Source: Sphingomonas sp. IC-56
Lineage (GTDB): Bacteria; Pseudomonadota; Alphaproteobacteria; Sphingomonadales; Sphingomonadaceae
NCBI RefSeq assembly: GCF_021043375.1
Contig: NZ_JAJNDV010000005.1
Coordinates: 124,001-188,000 of the forward strand
Reading direction: 5' to 3'
DNA length: 64,000 nt
A program made the position numbers and the translations under genes. Numbering within the stretch: the stretch's first letter is position 1; every line of letters starts with the position of its first letter. Below the pieces are notes generated by a model. It saw only the letters and a list, made by a program, of their open reading frames with translations. It searched no databases and was not told the origin of the DNA. This document shows positions 8,844 through 17,989 of this stretch, piece after piece.

Positions 8844-9041
8844 TCATTTTCTGAATAGCGCGTCGGCGCTTGCGCGGTGGTGAACGGCGCGGTGCATCTT
8901 GCTCCGGCTGCGCTCGATTTCCGCCTCCAGCGTCGCGATCCGGGCCTGGAGCTCGTCCACAGAGAGCGGATCGAGATCCTGTTTCACCAGAGCGTCGAGC
9001 AGATCGTCTTTACGGCGCGGAAGATTTTCGTCGGCTTCCAT
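8844..9041 (-). CDS. DUF1192-like small protein
   Basis: 65-residue acidic/helical protein. The LDPLSVDELQARIATLEAEIERSRSKM stretch is the typical core of DUF1192, a small alphaproteobacterial family of unknown function, and predicts a short coiled coil. The start is set at the Met before EADENLPRRKDD; the open frame continues upstream, but that part overlaps the start of the divergent oxidoreductase gene. About 76 bases separate it from that gene. Confidence 0.75.
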   Translation of the reverse strand: MEADENLPRRKDDLLDALVKQDLDPLSVDELQARIATLEAEIERSRSKMHRAVHHRASADALFRK

Positions 9042-9117
9042 CGGGCCAGCGTTGACCGGGGCAGGGTCGATGTCAATAAGGCCCGGGAATTCTACGGAAG
9101 CCGAAAGCGACGAACGG

Positions 9118-10113
9118 ATGATCGTGCCTGAAACGATGCTCGCGATCGACCCCGACGCGCCGGGCGGCCCCGAAGTGCTGGTGCCGGTGGAACGGCCCGT
9201 GCCGGTCCCCCAGGCCGACGAAGTGCTGATCCGCGTCGCCGCCGCCGGGGTCAACCGGCCAGAGGTGATGCAGCGCATGGGCCTGTATCCGCCCCCCCCC
9301 GGCGCCTCCTCGATCCTGGGCATGGAATTGTCGGGCGAGATCGTCGCGGTCGGCGACGATGTGCCGCCCGAGATGATCGGCCAGCCCGTCTGCGCGCTGG
9401 TCACCGCCGGCGCCTATGCCCAATATGCCGTCGCTCCCTATGCCCAGTGCCTGCACGTGCCCGAGGCGCTGAGCATGGTGGAAGCCGCAGCCATGCCCGA
9501 AACACTGTTCACCGTGTGGACCAACGTGTTCGAGCGCGCCTATGCGACGGCGGGCGACTGGATACTGGTGCATGGCGGCACCAGCGGCATCGGCACCATG
9601 GCAATCGCCTTGGCCAAGCTGTTCGAACTCCACGTCATCGTCACCGCCGGCTCGGACGCCAAGTGCAACGCGGCGCTGGCCATCGGCGCGGATCACGCGA
9701 TCAACTATCGCGATGAGGATTTCGTCGCCCGGGTGAAGGCGATCACTGGGGGGCGCGGAGTCGACATCGTGCTCGACATGGTCGGCGGCGATTATGTCGC
9801 GCGCAACATCCAGTGCCTGGCCGAGGAGGGGCGGCACGTCTCGATCGCCGCGCAGCGCGGTCCCGAGGCGGCGATCCCGCTATGGCCGGTCATGCGCAAG
9901 CGGCTGACCCTCACCGGATCGACGCTGCGCCCGCGCGACAAGACCTTCAAAGGGATGGTCGCCGACGAACTCGCCCGCACCGTCTGGCCGCATGTCGAGG
10001 AAGGCAGGCTGAAGCCGGTGGTCGACACGGTCTTCCCGCTGGCCCAGGCCGCCGACGCCCATCGGCGGATGGAAGCGGGCGACCATGTCGGAAAGATCGT
10101 GCTGACGATGTAA
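9118..10113 (+). CDS. NAD(P)H:quinone oxidoreductase (zeta-crystallin/QOR-like MDR)
   Basis: 331-residue zinc-independent medium-chain dehydrogenase of the quinone-oxidoreductase/PIG3 type, which reduces quinones or other electrophiles with NADPH. Visible are the GroES-like N-terminal domain (AAAGVNRPEVMQRMGLYPPPPGAS) and the Rossmann nucleotide-binding motif in VHGGTSGIGTMAIALAK, with the catalytic-zinc ligands absent. The ATG at 9118 is used because the family normally begins shortly before the EVLVPV segment; earlier in-frame codons overlap the divergent DUF1192 gene. Confidence 0.88.
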   Translation: MIVPETMLAIDPDAPGGPEVLVPVERPVPVPQADEVLIRVAAAGVNRPEVMQRMGLYPPPPGASSILGMELSGEIVAVGDDVPPEMIGQPVCALVTAGAYAQYAVAPYAQCLHVPEALSMVEAAAMPETLFTVWTNVFERAYATAGDWILVHGGTSGIGTMAIALAKLFELHVIVTAGSDAKCNAALAIGADHAINYRDEDFVARVKAITGGRGVDIVLDMVGGDYVARNIQCLAEEGRHVSIAAQRGPEAAIPLWPVMRKRLTLTGSTLRPRDKTFKGMVADELARTVWPHVEEGRLKPVVDTVFPLAQAADAHRRMEAGDHVGKIVLTM

Positions 10114-10262
10114 GTCCCGGCTGCGCACCAGAGCCCGCTTAGTTCCGGCCTCGCCGACAAAGCTCGCGATGCCCGGAAGCGACGCCCGCTGGCGCAAATT
10201 CATCCTGTAACAATGCTGCGCCATGACTCCGCCCGGGCAGAGGCTCTGCGGGGACACCGGCC

Positions 10263-11138
10263 ATGGCGACGATCACCAGGCTTCCTTTCGACGCGGCACA
10301 GTTTTCCGAGTTCCAGGCCAGCCGGCCGGCAATCCCTGAACGGACCATCGCCGGGCGCCGGCAATACCGCACCGTGTGGATCTCCGACGTGCATCTGGGC
10401 ACGCGCGGCTGCAACGCGGCGATGCTGATCGACTTCCTCGACCATGTGGACAGCCAGAAGATGTACCTAGTCGGCGACATCTTCGACGGTTGGGCGCTCA
10501 AGAAGCGCTTCTACTGGCCCGCCGCGCACAACGACATCGTCTGGCGCATCCTCAAACGCGCCAAGCGCGGCACCGAGATCGTCTATATCCCGGGCAATCA
10601 CGACGAGATGTTCCGCCAGTTCACCGGACTGAACTTCGGCGGCGTCCAGATCCGCCGCCAGGCCGTGCACGAGACCGCCGATGGCCGCCGCCTGCTGGTG
10701 CTGCACGGCGATGAATTCGATGCGATCACCATGTCGCACCGCTGGCTCGCCTATCTGGGCGACGCCGCATACGAATCGATGATGACGCTGAACCGCTGGG
10801 TGAACGTGGCGCGGCGCGCGATGAACCTCCCTTATTGGTCGCTGAGCAAATACGCCAAGCAGAAGGTGAAGAACGCGGTCTCCTTCATCTCCAAGTTCGA
10901 AGAGGTCGTCGCGCATGAGGCAAGCGTGCGCCGTGTCGATGGCGTGATCGCCGGGCATATCCACAAGGCGGAAATGCGCGAGATCGCCGGTGTGACCTAT
11001 TACAACGACGGCGACTGGGTGGAGGGTTGCACCGCGCTGGTGGAGCATTACGACGGGTCCATGGAAATTCTCCACTGGGCCGAGGAAATCGCCGCGCGGG
11101 AAGCGCCCGAGCCCGAGGCCAGACTGGCGGCGGCGTGA
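10263..11138 (+). CDS. LpxH-like UDP-2,3-diacylglucosamine diphosphatase family metallophosphoesterase
   Basis: 291-residue calcineurin-like phosphoesterase. All metal-binding motifs are present in order: DVH (SDVHLG), GDIFD, GNHDE, an LHGDEFD histidine, and GHIHKAE. The family includes LpxH, which removes UMP during lipid A synthesis. Alphaproteobacteria usually carry LpxI for this step, so this gene may act on another nucleotide-linked or phospho-lipid. The gene ends in a 4-nt overlap with a GT4 glycosyltransferase, suggesting a joint role in envelope glycolipid metabolism (inference). Confidence 0.82.
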   Translation: MATITRLPFDAAQFSEFQASRPAIPERTIAGRRQYRTVWISDVHLGTRGCNAAMLIDFLDHVDSQKMYLVGDIFDGWALKKRFYWPAAHNDIVWRILKRAKRGTEIVYIPGNHDEMFRQFTGLNFGGVQIRRQAVHETADGRRLLVLHGDEFDAITMSHRWLAYLGDAAYESMMTLNRWVNVARRAMNLPYWSLSKYAKQKVKNAVSFISKFEEVVAHEASVRRVDGVIAGHIHKAEMREIAGVTYYNDGDWVEGCTALVEHYDGSMEILHWAEEIAAREAPEPEARLAAA

Positions 11139-12181
11139 CGGCGGCGGAGGCCGAACCGGTGCGCATCGCGATCGTGACCGATGCCTGGGAGCCCCAGGTC
11201 AACGGCGTCGTCCGCACGCTTAAGTCGGTTCGGCAGGTGCTGGAGGAACAAGGGCACCCGATCGAAGTGATCTCGCCCGACCTGTTCCACTCGCTGCCAT
11301 GCCCGACTTATCCTGAGATCCGTTTGGCGCTGGCGCGAACGGCCAGCGTGGGCGCGTTGCTGGAGAGGTTCGACCCGACCGCCATCCACCTCGCCACCGA
11401 AGGGCCGCTCTGCATCGCCGCGCGGCGCTGGTGTCTGCGTGAGGGAATGCCCTTCACCACCGCCTATCACACTCAGTTCCCCGACTATGTCTCCGCGCGT
11501 TCGGGCGTGCCGGCGGAGTGGATCTGGCGCTACATCCGCTGGTTCCACGCGCCCAGCCAGGCGATCCTGGCCTCGACTCCGTCGATCCGCCAGTCGCTGG
11601 TCGATCACGGGCTTGCCCAGGTGAAGCATTGGGGGCGGGGGGTGGACCTGTCGAACTTCCGCCCAGACCTGGAGCCGCACGCGGCGATGGCGGGATTGCC
11701 CGGCCCGGTGCAGCTTTATGTCGGCCGGGTCGCGGTCGAGAAGAACCTGGAAGCGTTCCTGCGCACCGACCATCCCGGCACCAAGGTGGTGGTGGGCGAC
11801 GGCCCCGCGCGCGCCGGGCTGGCCGCGCAGTTTCCGGACGTGCATTTCCTCGGGCCGATGTTCGGTCAGGAGCTTGCCTCTGCCTATGTCGCTGCGGACG
11901 TGTTCGTCTTCCCAAGTAAGACCGACACCTTCGGGCTGGTGATGATCGAGGCGCTGGCCTGCGGGGTTCCGGTGGCGGCCTATCCGGTGACTGGCCCGAT
12001 CGACGTGCTGACGCCGCAGACCGGTGCGATGGACGAGGATCTCGGTCGCGCGATTGCCGAGGCGTTGACGCGGGATCGGACCGCCTGCGCCGAATATGGA
12101 CGCACCTTCACCTGGGAAGCGAGCGCCCGCCAGTTCCTCCAGGCGCTCTATCCGATGCGCAGCGAGACTGAAGCGGCCTAA
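11135..12181 (+). CDS. GT4-family glycosyltransferase (group 1)
   Basis: 348-residue cytoplasmic glycosyltransferase with GT-B fold. The N-terminal motif IAIVTDAWEPQVNGVVRTL, the acceptor-side YHTQFPDYV, the phosphate-binding segment LYVGRVAVEKNLE and the C-terminal donor-binding signature FPSKTDTFGLVMIEALACG (EX7E-type) are visible. It resembles MgtA/DgdA-like enzymes that glycosylate diacylglycerol or similar lipids. The start is GTG at 11135, overlapping the stop of the phosphoesterase by 4 nt, so translation is coupled. A terminator follows at about 12260. Confidence 0.86.
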   Translation: MTAAEAEPVRIAIVTDAWEPQVNGVVRTLKSVRQVLEEQGHPIEVISPDLFHSLPCPTYPEIRLALARTASVGALLERFDPTAIHLATEGPLCIAARRWCLREGMPFTTAYHTQFPDYVSARSGVPAEWIWRYIRWFHAPSQAILASTPSIRQSLVDHGLAQVKHWGRGVDLSNFRPDLEPHAAMAGLPGPVQLYVGRVAVEKNLEAFLRTDHPGTKVVVGDGPARAGLAAQFPDVHFLGPMFGQELASAYVAADVFVFPSKTDTFGLVMIEALACGVPVAAYPVTGPIDVLTPQTGAMDEDLGRAIAEALTRDRTACAEYGRTFTWEASARQFLQALYPMRSETEAA

Positions 12182-12259
12182 GTCCAGCGCGCGAGTTGAT
12201 CGCGCCGTCCGGTAATGCCTTGCCCTCCTTCCCTTCGCGCACTAAGTCTGCGCTATGTC

Positions 12260-12290
12260 GGCCGCCCGTGAAGGGCGGCCCTTATTGTTT
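12260..12290 (+). terminator. Rho-independent terminator
   Basis: Stem GGCCGCCC/GGGCGGCC with a 5-base loop followed by CTTATTGTTT. It ends the phosphoesterase-glycosyltransferase unit and lies 13 bases before the trcR start, so it could also shape the trcR leader. Confidence 0.7.
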
Positions 12291-12302
12291 CTGGAGACTA
12301 TC

Positions 12303-12974
12303 GTGGCCCAGCCGCTGATGCCGCATGCGACCGCTTCCTGGCTGGTCGACAACACTTCGCTCTCCTTTGAGCAGATTGCCGAGTTCTGCGGGCTCCACAT
12401 CCTGGAAGTGCAGGCGATCGCCGACGATACCGCCGCGACCAAGCTGACCGGCCGCGATCCGGTGCGTGCGCACGAGCTGACGCAGGATGAGATCGACAAG
12501 GGGCAGGCGGACCCCAATTACGTGCTCAAGATGCTCAAGGGGCCCGAGCAGGTCCGCCGTACCAAGGGGCCGCGCTACACCCCGGTCTCGAAGCGTCAGG
12601 ACAAGCCCGACGGCATCGCCTGGATCCTGCGCAACCACCCGGAAGTGTCGGATGGCGCGATCGGCAAGCTGATCGGCACCACGCGCACCACCATCGCCGC
12701 GATCCGCGACCGCAGCCATTGGAACATCGCCAACATCGTTCCCAAGGATCCGGTGACGCTCGGCCTGTGCTCGCAGCGTGAGCTGGATGCGCTGGTGGTC
12801 AAGGCCGCCAAGGCCGCCGGCATCGAAGCGCCGACCGACACCCGCCTCGAGGGTGACCGCGAAGCCCTGCTCGAGCAGCTCCGCGCCGAGCGTGAAGCCG
12901 CCAGCCATGTCGGCGAAGAGGGCACCGAAGAGGTCCGCGTGGAACACACCGCCGAGACTCTCTTCAAGCACTGA
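12303..12974 (+). CDS. trcR: Cell cycle transcriptional regulator TrcR (DUF1013)
   Basis: 223-residue alphaproteobacterial regulator. The N-terminal AQPLMPHATASWLVDNTSLSFEQIAEFCGLH is nearly diagnostic of the DUF1013/TrcR family described in cell-cycle regulation. A helix-turn-helix-like region (LSFEQIAEFCGLHILEVQAIA) and a second one near GAIGKLIGTTRTTIAAIRDRSHW are visible. The GTG at 12303 is taken as start from this conserved N-terminus; an upstream GTG/ATG would add residues overlapping the preceding terminator. It is a single gene with its own terminator. Confidence 0.88.
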   Translation: MAQPLMPHATASWLVDNTSLSFEQIAEFCGLHILEVQAIADDTAATKLTGRDPVRAHELTQDEIDKGQADPNYVLKMLKGPEQVRRTKGPRYTPVSKRQDKPDGIAWILRNHPEVSDGAIGKLIGTTRTTIAAIRDRSHWNIANIVPKDPVTLGLCSQRELDALVVKAAKAAGIEAPTDTRLEGDREALLEQLRAEREAASHVGEEGTEEVRVEHTAETLFKH

Positions 12975-12999
12975 TACCTGCCGCCTGGCGGAGGGGAAG

Positions 13000-13032
13000 A
13001 AACGGGCTCCGGCACCATGCCGGGGCCCGTTT
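13000..13032 (+). terminator. Rho-independent terminator after trcR
   Basis: A 13-bp stem (AACGGGCTCCGGC pairing with GCCGGGGCCCGTT, one G-T wobble) and a 5-base loop, followed by a short T-rich tail. Confidence 0.8.
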
Positions 13033-13100
13033 CGTTCAACACGGCTTCGCAGATGCCCCGAACCGCTCTAGCCTGATGCGAAACACCAGGGAGAGCAGCC

Positions 13101-13964
13101 ATGTGCGACGAATGGACCGCAGCCGATAACGACCGCCACGCGGGCACCCTGACCCGGCGCGGCTTCACCGCAGCAGCCGCGGGGGCGAGCGTCGCAGTGC
13201 TGCTGCCCAGCCCGGCCGACGCGCTGGCGGTAAAGGGCAGGGACGTCGCGATCCGCACGCCTGACGGCACATGCGACGCCTATTTCGTCGCGCCCGCCAC
13301 CGGCAGGCATCCTGCCGTGCTGGTATGGCCCGACATCATGGGGCTGCGCCCCGCCTTCCGCCAGATGGCCGACCGGCTCGCCCAATCTGGCTATGCGGTG
13401 CTGACCGTGAACCAGTTCTACCGCTCCACCAAGGCACCGTTCCTCAACCCCGGCGAATCGTTCGACCAGCCCGAAATCCGCCAGCGCATCGAACCCTTCC
13501 GCAAGGCGCTGACGACCCAGGGTACCACGAGCGACGCGACGGCGTTCGTGCAGTTCCTCGACACCCAGCCACGGGTGGACCGCAAGCGCGGGATCGGCGT
13601 CACCGGCTATTGCATGGGCGGCCCGATGATGATGCGCACCGCCGCCGCCAATCCCGCGCGCGTGCGCGCTGGGGCCAGCTTCCATGGCGGTGGCCTCGCG
13701 GCGGAAGGCCCCGACAGTCCGTTGCTGCTCGTGCCGAACATGAAGGGCCGCTACCTCTTCGCCATCGCCGAGAATGACGACGCCCGCGCGCCCACCGACA
13801 AGGACAAGCTGCGCGCCGCCTTCGCCGCGGCAAGCGTCCCTGCCGAAATCGAAGTCTATCCCGGCACGCTGCACGGCTGGTGCCCGCCCGACAGCCGCGC
13901 CTACAACCCGCAACAGGCTGAACGGGCATGGTCGCGCCTGCTCGTCACCCTTGCCACCCTATAG
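13101..13964 (+). CDS. Dienelactone hydrolase family protein, exported by Tat
   Basis: 287-residue alpha/beta hydrolase. The nucleophile is Cys in GVTGYCMGGP, as in carboxymethylenebutenolidase; the acid lies in AENDDARAP and the histidine in YPGTLHGWCPPD. The N-terminus carries a twin-arginine motif (LTRRGFTAAAAGASVAV) with a hydrophobic stretch ending near ADALA, so the enzyme is probably exported to the periplasm folded. It could hydrolyse lactones or other esters; substrate unknown. It stands alone between terminators. Confidence 0.85.
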   Translation: MCDEWTAADNDRHAGTLTRRGFTAAAAGASVAVLLPSPADALAVKGRDVAIRTPDGTCDAYFVAPATGRHPAVLVWPDIMGLRPAFRQMADRLAQSGYAVLTVNQFYRSTKAPFLNPGESFDQPEIRQRIEPFRKALTTQGTTSDATAFVQFLDTQPRVDRKRGIGVTGYCMGGPMMMRTAAANPARVRAGASFHGGGLAAEGPDSPLLLVPNMKGRYLFAIAENDDARAPTDKDKLRAAFAAASVPAEIEVYPGTLHGWCPPDSRAYNPQQAERAWSRLLVTLATL

Positions 13965-14032
13965 CGCCTGCTTCTTGACTTGGCCGGAACGTCGTTCATG
14001 ATATGTTCCGTTAGCTAGAGGGAGCAAACGGC

Positions 14033-14653
14033 ATGACGGACGAACTGGTTCTCTACACCAACCCCCAGTCGCGCGGCCGCATCGCGCGCTGGATGCTGGA
14101 GGAAGTGGGCGCGCCCTACCGCGCCGAGGTCGTGAACTATGGCCCGACCATGAAGGAAGGCGCGTACCGGTCGGTCAACCCGATGGGCAAGGTCCCGGCG
14201 ATCGTGCACGGCGGCAAGGTGGTCACCGAATGCGCGGCGATCTGTGCCTATCTCGCCGAAGCATTCCCCGATGCCGGGCTCTCGCCCTTGCCGGAGGAGC
14301 GGGCCGACTATTACCGCTGGCTGTTCTTCGCGGCGGGGCCGATGGAGCAGGCGATCACCAACAACTGGGCCAAGTTCGAACCGTCCGCTGAGCAGCGCAT
14401 GATGTTCGGCTATGGCAGCTATGACCTGGCGGTCGACGTGCTCGAACAGGCCGTGTCGAAGCACCCCTATATCGCGGGCGAACGCTTCACCGCGGCGGAC
14501 GTGTATGTCGGCTCGCAAGTGGGCTGGGGCATCATGTTCGGCACGCTGCCCAAGCGCGACGCCTTCGCCGCTTATTTCGCCCGCCTCCAATCGCGCCCCG
14601 CCTATCAGCGCGCCAGCGAAGCGGACGACAAGCTGGTGCCCGCCCCGGCCTGA
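14033..14653 (+). CDS. Glutathione S-transferase family protein
   Basis: 206-residue cytosolic GST. The thioredoxin-fold N-terminus (LVLYTNPQSRGRIARWMLEEVGAPY), the cis-Pro and gamma-Glu-binding region (NPMGKVPAIVHGGKVVTECAAICAYLAE) and the C-terminal helical domain with the FTAADVYVG N-capping box are all present. It probably conjugates or reduces electrophiles with glutathione; the substrate is unknown. It lies 103 bases upstream of a secreted CocE/NonD hydrolase in the same direction. Confidence 0.88.
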   Translation: MTDELVLYTNPQSRGRIARWMLEEVGAPYRAEVVNYGPTMKEGAYRSVNPMGKVPAIVHGGKVVTECAAICAYLAEAFPDAGLSPLPEERADYYRWLFFAAGPMEQAITNNWAKFEPSAEQRMMFGYGSYDLAVDVLEQAVSKHPYIAGERFTAADVYVGSQVGWGIMFGTLPKRDAFAAYFARLQSRPAYQRASEADDKLVPAPA

Positions 14654-14756
14654 GGGTCGCGGCCCGCACGCCCTGCGCGTCCTTGCCATAAGCCGGCGGA
14701 TGGGCATTATCCTGCCCAGGCAACCGCATTGTCGCGCTTGAACAAGGATCTCTGGG

Positions 14757-16685
14757 ATGAAGATGAAGTTGGCCTTGCTGGCGTCCCTCGCACTGGCCGT
14801 CAGCCCGGGTGTCGCCCAACAGGCGCCGCAGCCCGGCGGCGACATCCCCGCCAACTTCACGCCGCCCATCGACGCCCGCGACTATGTGAAGCGCGAGGTG
14901 ATGATCCCCATGCGCGACGGCAAACGCCTGTACACGGTGATCGTCTACCCCAAGGGTATCCAGAACGCCCCGATCGTGCTCACCCGCACGCCCTATAACG
15001 CGGCGGGCCGGGCCAACCGCGCCGACAGCCCGCACATCCTGTCCACCCTGCCGCTGGCGGACGAGGCGTTCGTGAAGGCCGGTTATATCCGCGTGTATCA
15101 GGACATTCGCGGCAAATATGGCTCGGAGGGCGATTACGTCATCACCCGCCCGGTCAAGGGCCCGCTGAACCCCACCGATGTCGATCATGTCACCGACGCC
15201 TATGATACGATCGACTGGCTGGTGAACAAGGCGAACCTGCCTGAATCCAACGGGCGCGTCGGCATGATCGGCTCGTCCTATGAAGGCTTCACCGTCGTCA
15301 TGGCGCTGCTCGATCCGCACCCGGCGCTCAAGGTCGCGGCGCCCGAAAGCCCGATGATCGACGGCTGGATGGGCGATGACTGGTTCCATTACGGCGCCTT
15401 CCGCCTCGCCAATATCGGCTGGATTGGATCGCAGACCGGCTACAAGGGGTCGGGCAAGGACCCCGCCACCGGCATCTACGACAATTACGAGGAGTTCCGC
15501 AGGCTGGGCGGCGCCAATGAATGGGCCAAGCAGTCCGGCTTCGACCAACTGCCCGCGTGGCGAAAGATGGTGGCGCACCCGGCCTATGACCCGTTCTGGC
15601 AGGGCCAGGCGCTCGACAAGCTGCTCGCCGCCAATCCCTCCAACGTGCCGACCATCTGGGAACAGGGGCTGTGGGACCAGGAGGACATGTACGGCGCCAT
15701 CACCGCCTGGGAGGCGCTGAAGGCCAAGGGCAAGATCGGCAACAACTTCCTGGTGATGGGGCCGTGGCGCCATAGCCAGATCAACCGCGAGGGGCGCTCG
15801 CTCGGCCCCCTGCAATGGGACGGCGACACCGCCGCGCAGTTCCGCGAGCAGATGGTGCTGCCGCTGTTCAACCAGTATCTGAAGGACGGCGCCCCGGCGA
15901 ATCTGCCCGCGGCCACCATCTACAACACCGGCGAAAATCGCTGGGAGCGCTTCGCCAATTGGCCGCTCGCCTGCGAGCAAGGATGCGCCACCGGGCTGAA
16001 GCCGCTCTACCTTCAGGCAAATGGCGCGCTGGCGTTCGCCAAGGGGGCCAGCGGCGGCGACAGCTATGTCTCCGATCCCGCCAAGCCGGTCCCGCACCTG
16101 CCGCGGCCGGTGAATTTCGGCGACGGGCGCTGGGCCGACTGGCTGGTCAGCGACCAGCGTCACGCGGACGGTCGCACCGACGTCATGACCTATCAGACCG
16201 ATGTGCTGACTCAGCCGGTGCGCCTGTCCGGTGCGCCCATCGCCGAGCTGTTCAGCAAGACCACGGGCACCGATGGCGATTTCGTGGTCAAGCTGATCGA
16301 CGTCTATGCGGACGAAGTCGCATCCGATCCCAAGATGGGCGGATACCAGCTGGCGATCGCGCTCGACATCTTCCGCGGCCGCTACCGCGACAGCTTCGAG
16401 AAGCCCAGTCCCATCCCGGCCGGCAAGACGCAGCGCTACCGCTTCCGCCTGCCCACGGTGAACCATGTGTTCCAGCCCGGGCACCGGATCATGGTCCAGA
16501 TCCAGTCGTCGCTGTTCCCGCTCTACGACCGCAACCCGCAGAAATACGTGCCGAACATCTTCCTGGCGAAGAAGTCCGATTATCAGAAGGCAACGGTCAC
16601 CATCGAGCGCGGCGGCAGCGCTGCCAGCGCGGTCTGGCTGCCCGTCGCCGACGCATCCGGCGCGGTGCAGCAGACCGTCCGCTGA
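14757..16685 (+). CDS. CocE/NonD family hydrolase (X-Pro dipeptidyl-peptidase S15-like), secreted
   Basis: 642-residue serine hydrolase with a Sec signal peptide (KMKLALLASLALAVSPGVAQQ). The N-terminal S15 domain carries VMIPMRDGKRLYTVIVYPK, the oxyanion YQDIRGKYGSEG region and the nucleophile motif GMIGSSYEGFT. The C-terminal jelly-roll domain (about 420-640) has RYRFRLPTVNHVFQPGHRIMVQIQSSLFP, typical of the CocE/X-Pro family. Related enzymes include glutaryl-7-ACA acylases and alpha-amino-acid ester hydrolases. It probably cleaves esters or amides in the periplasm; the substrate is unknown. Confidence 0.9.
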   Translation: MKMKLALLASLALAVSPGVAQQAPQPGGDIPANFTPPIDARDYVKREVMIPMRDGKRLYTVIVYPKGIQNAPIVLTRTPYNAAGRANRADSPHILSTLPLADEAFVKAGYIRVYQDIRGKYGSEGDYVITRPVKGPLNPTDVDHVTDAYDTIDWLVNKANLPESNGRVGMIGSSYEGFTVVMALLDPHPALKVAAPESPMIDGWMGDDWFHYGAFRLANIGWIGSQTGYKGSGKDPATGIYDNYEEFRRLGGANEWAKQSGFDQLPAWRKMVAHPAYDPFWQGQALDKLLAANPSNVPTIWEQGLWDQEDMYGAITAWEALKAKGKIGNNFLVMGPWRHSQINREGRSLGPLQWDGDTAAQFREQMVLPLFNQYLKDGAPANLPAATIYNTGENRWERFANWPLACEQGCATGLKPLYLQANGALAFAKGASGGDSYVSDPAKPVPHLPRPVNFGDGRWADWLVSDQRHADGRTDVMTYQTDVLTQPVRLSGAPIAELFSKTTGTDGDFVVKLIDVYADEVASDPKMGGYQLAIALDIFRGRYRDSFEKPSPIPAGKTQRYRFRLPTVNHVFQPGHRIMVQIQSSLFPLYDRNPQKYVPNIFLAKKSDYQKATVTIERGGSAASAVWLPVADASGAVQQTVR

Positions 16686-16752
16686 TCGCCTCGGGTCCGG
16701 CCAAAACCTGCCGGATCAGCCCACACGCCCGCTTGCCTGGGAGCCGCCGCTC

Positions 16753-17808
16753 TCAGGCAAGGGCAATGGCTTCCACCCAGTTGGTGATCTCCGACTGCGG
16801 CATGTCCGTGGTGTTGAAGATCACGACCGTTTCACTGTTCGCCAGCCGGTGGGCGATGTGGGTGCGATATGCCTGCACCTTGCCGGTTTCCCACGCCCAC
16901 AGCGCTCCATCGATCGGGTGGACGCGCCCGCCCAGGGCGTATTCCTGATCGGCCCAGCGGACGGTGGTAAGTTCCTGCCGGGAAGCGGCGCTCAGGATGG
17001 GGCCGTGAAACACGCCATGTGCAGCACGCATCGCATCCTGGACCGTGCTGGCGCCGTTGCCGCTCGCAGCCAGGAAGGGTGGCACCGGCGCCATCTTGCG
17101 CACCGGCGGCGTTACGCTGGCATAGGCGGCGGCCAGGCTCGGCATCGCCGGCTGGTCCGATTGCGCAAAGCCAGTGCCGGACATGCGCAGCGGGCGCAGC
17201 ACCAGTGTGCCCACCAATTGCGCCAGCGGCTCTCCCGTCACGCGCTCCACGATCGCAGCCAGAATGGCCCAGTTGAGCGCGGCATAGTCCCATCCTTGCC
17301 CAGGCTCGAAGGTCAGGTCGCCGCCTGCAAAGCGGCGCACGATCGCCGCCGCGCTCGCGGTCGATGTGCGCAACTCGGGTTCGGTCGCGATCTGGCGGGT
17401 CAGCAGATCGGGAATGCCGCTGGTGTTCGACAACAGGTGCTTCACGAGCACGCGTTCGCCGGTGTCGCGGCGGAAGTCTGGCAGATAGGTGGTGATCGGC
17501 GCGTCCAGCGCCATCCGCTTCTGGTCGACCAGCCGCAGGACCGCGACACTGGTGAGCCATTTGGACGCCGAACCCAATTTGAACTGAGTCGCTGGCGACA
17601 CCATCGTGCCCGCTTCGATATCGGCCTTGCCGACATAGCGGACATGTTCGATCTTGCCGCCGCGGCCATATGCCAGGGCGCCGTTGAAGCCAGGCGGCAA
17701 CTGGATCGCATCGATCGCACGGCGCTTGCTGTCTGCGCGCGGGCTCGCCCACGCTGCACGCGCCGTACCAAGTGCAATGCCGCTCGCAATCAATGTCCGC
17801 CTGTCGAT
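16753..17808 (-). CDS. Serine hydrolase, beta-lactamase class C/penicillin-binding fold
   Basis: 351-residue exported protein. The active-site SxxK is in KLGSASKWLTSVAVL and the YxN-type motif in WDYAALNWAI; a canonical KTG third motif is not obvious (WETGKVQAY is a possible stand-in). An arginine pair and hydrophobic stretch at the N-terminus (DRRTLIASGIALGTARAAWA) look like a Tat or Sec signal. The start is set at GTG 17808, preceded by GGGGG about 8 bases upstream; the frame continues 33 bases further. It could be an esterase, D-aminopeptidase or carboxypeptidase rather than a true beta-lactamase. Confidence 0.8.
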   Translation of the reverse strand: MDRRTLIASGIALGTARAAWASPRADSKRRAIDAIQLPPGFNGALAYGRGGKIEHVRYVGKADIEAGTMVSPATQFKLGSASKWLTSVAVLRLVDQKRMALDAPITTYLPDFRRDTGERVLVKHLLSNTSGIPDLLTRQIATEPELRTSTASAAAIVRRFAGGDLTFEPGQGWDYAALNWAILAAIVERVTGEPLAQLVGTLVLRPLRMSGTGFAQSDQPAMPSLAAAYASVTPPVRKMAPVPPFLAASGNGASTVQDAMRAAHGVFHGPILSAASRQELTTVRWADQEYALGGRVHPIDGALWAWETGKVQAYRTHIAHRLANSETVVIFNTTDMPQSEITNWVEAIALA

Positions 17809-17989
17809 CACCCGATGTCCCCCACGCACAGCAAGAAACATCAGGCTAACCCGAACGCCCTGGTGCGTACAGGCGAGTTTCGGCGGATGCTCTTATCGTA
17901 GCGGAAAAGGCCTTTCTTGAGGCGATTGCCAAGGTCCACCCCGGCTGTAATCTTGTCGCAGCCGCATCTGCGCGCCTGGGGGGTACATC

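Noticed and set aside
14532..16484. 650-codon open frame antisense to the CocE hydrolase
   Set aside because: Covers a clear secreted hydrolase with catalytic motifs; the antisense product has no recognisable domain.
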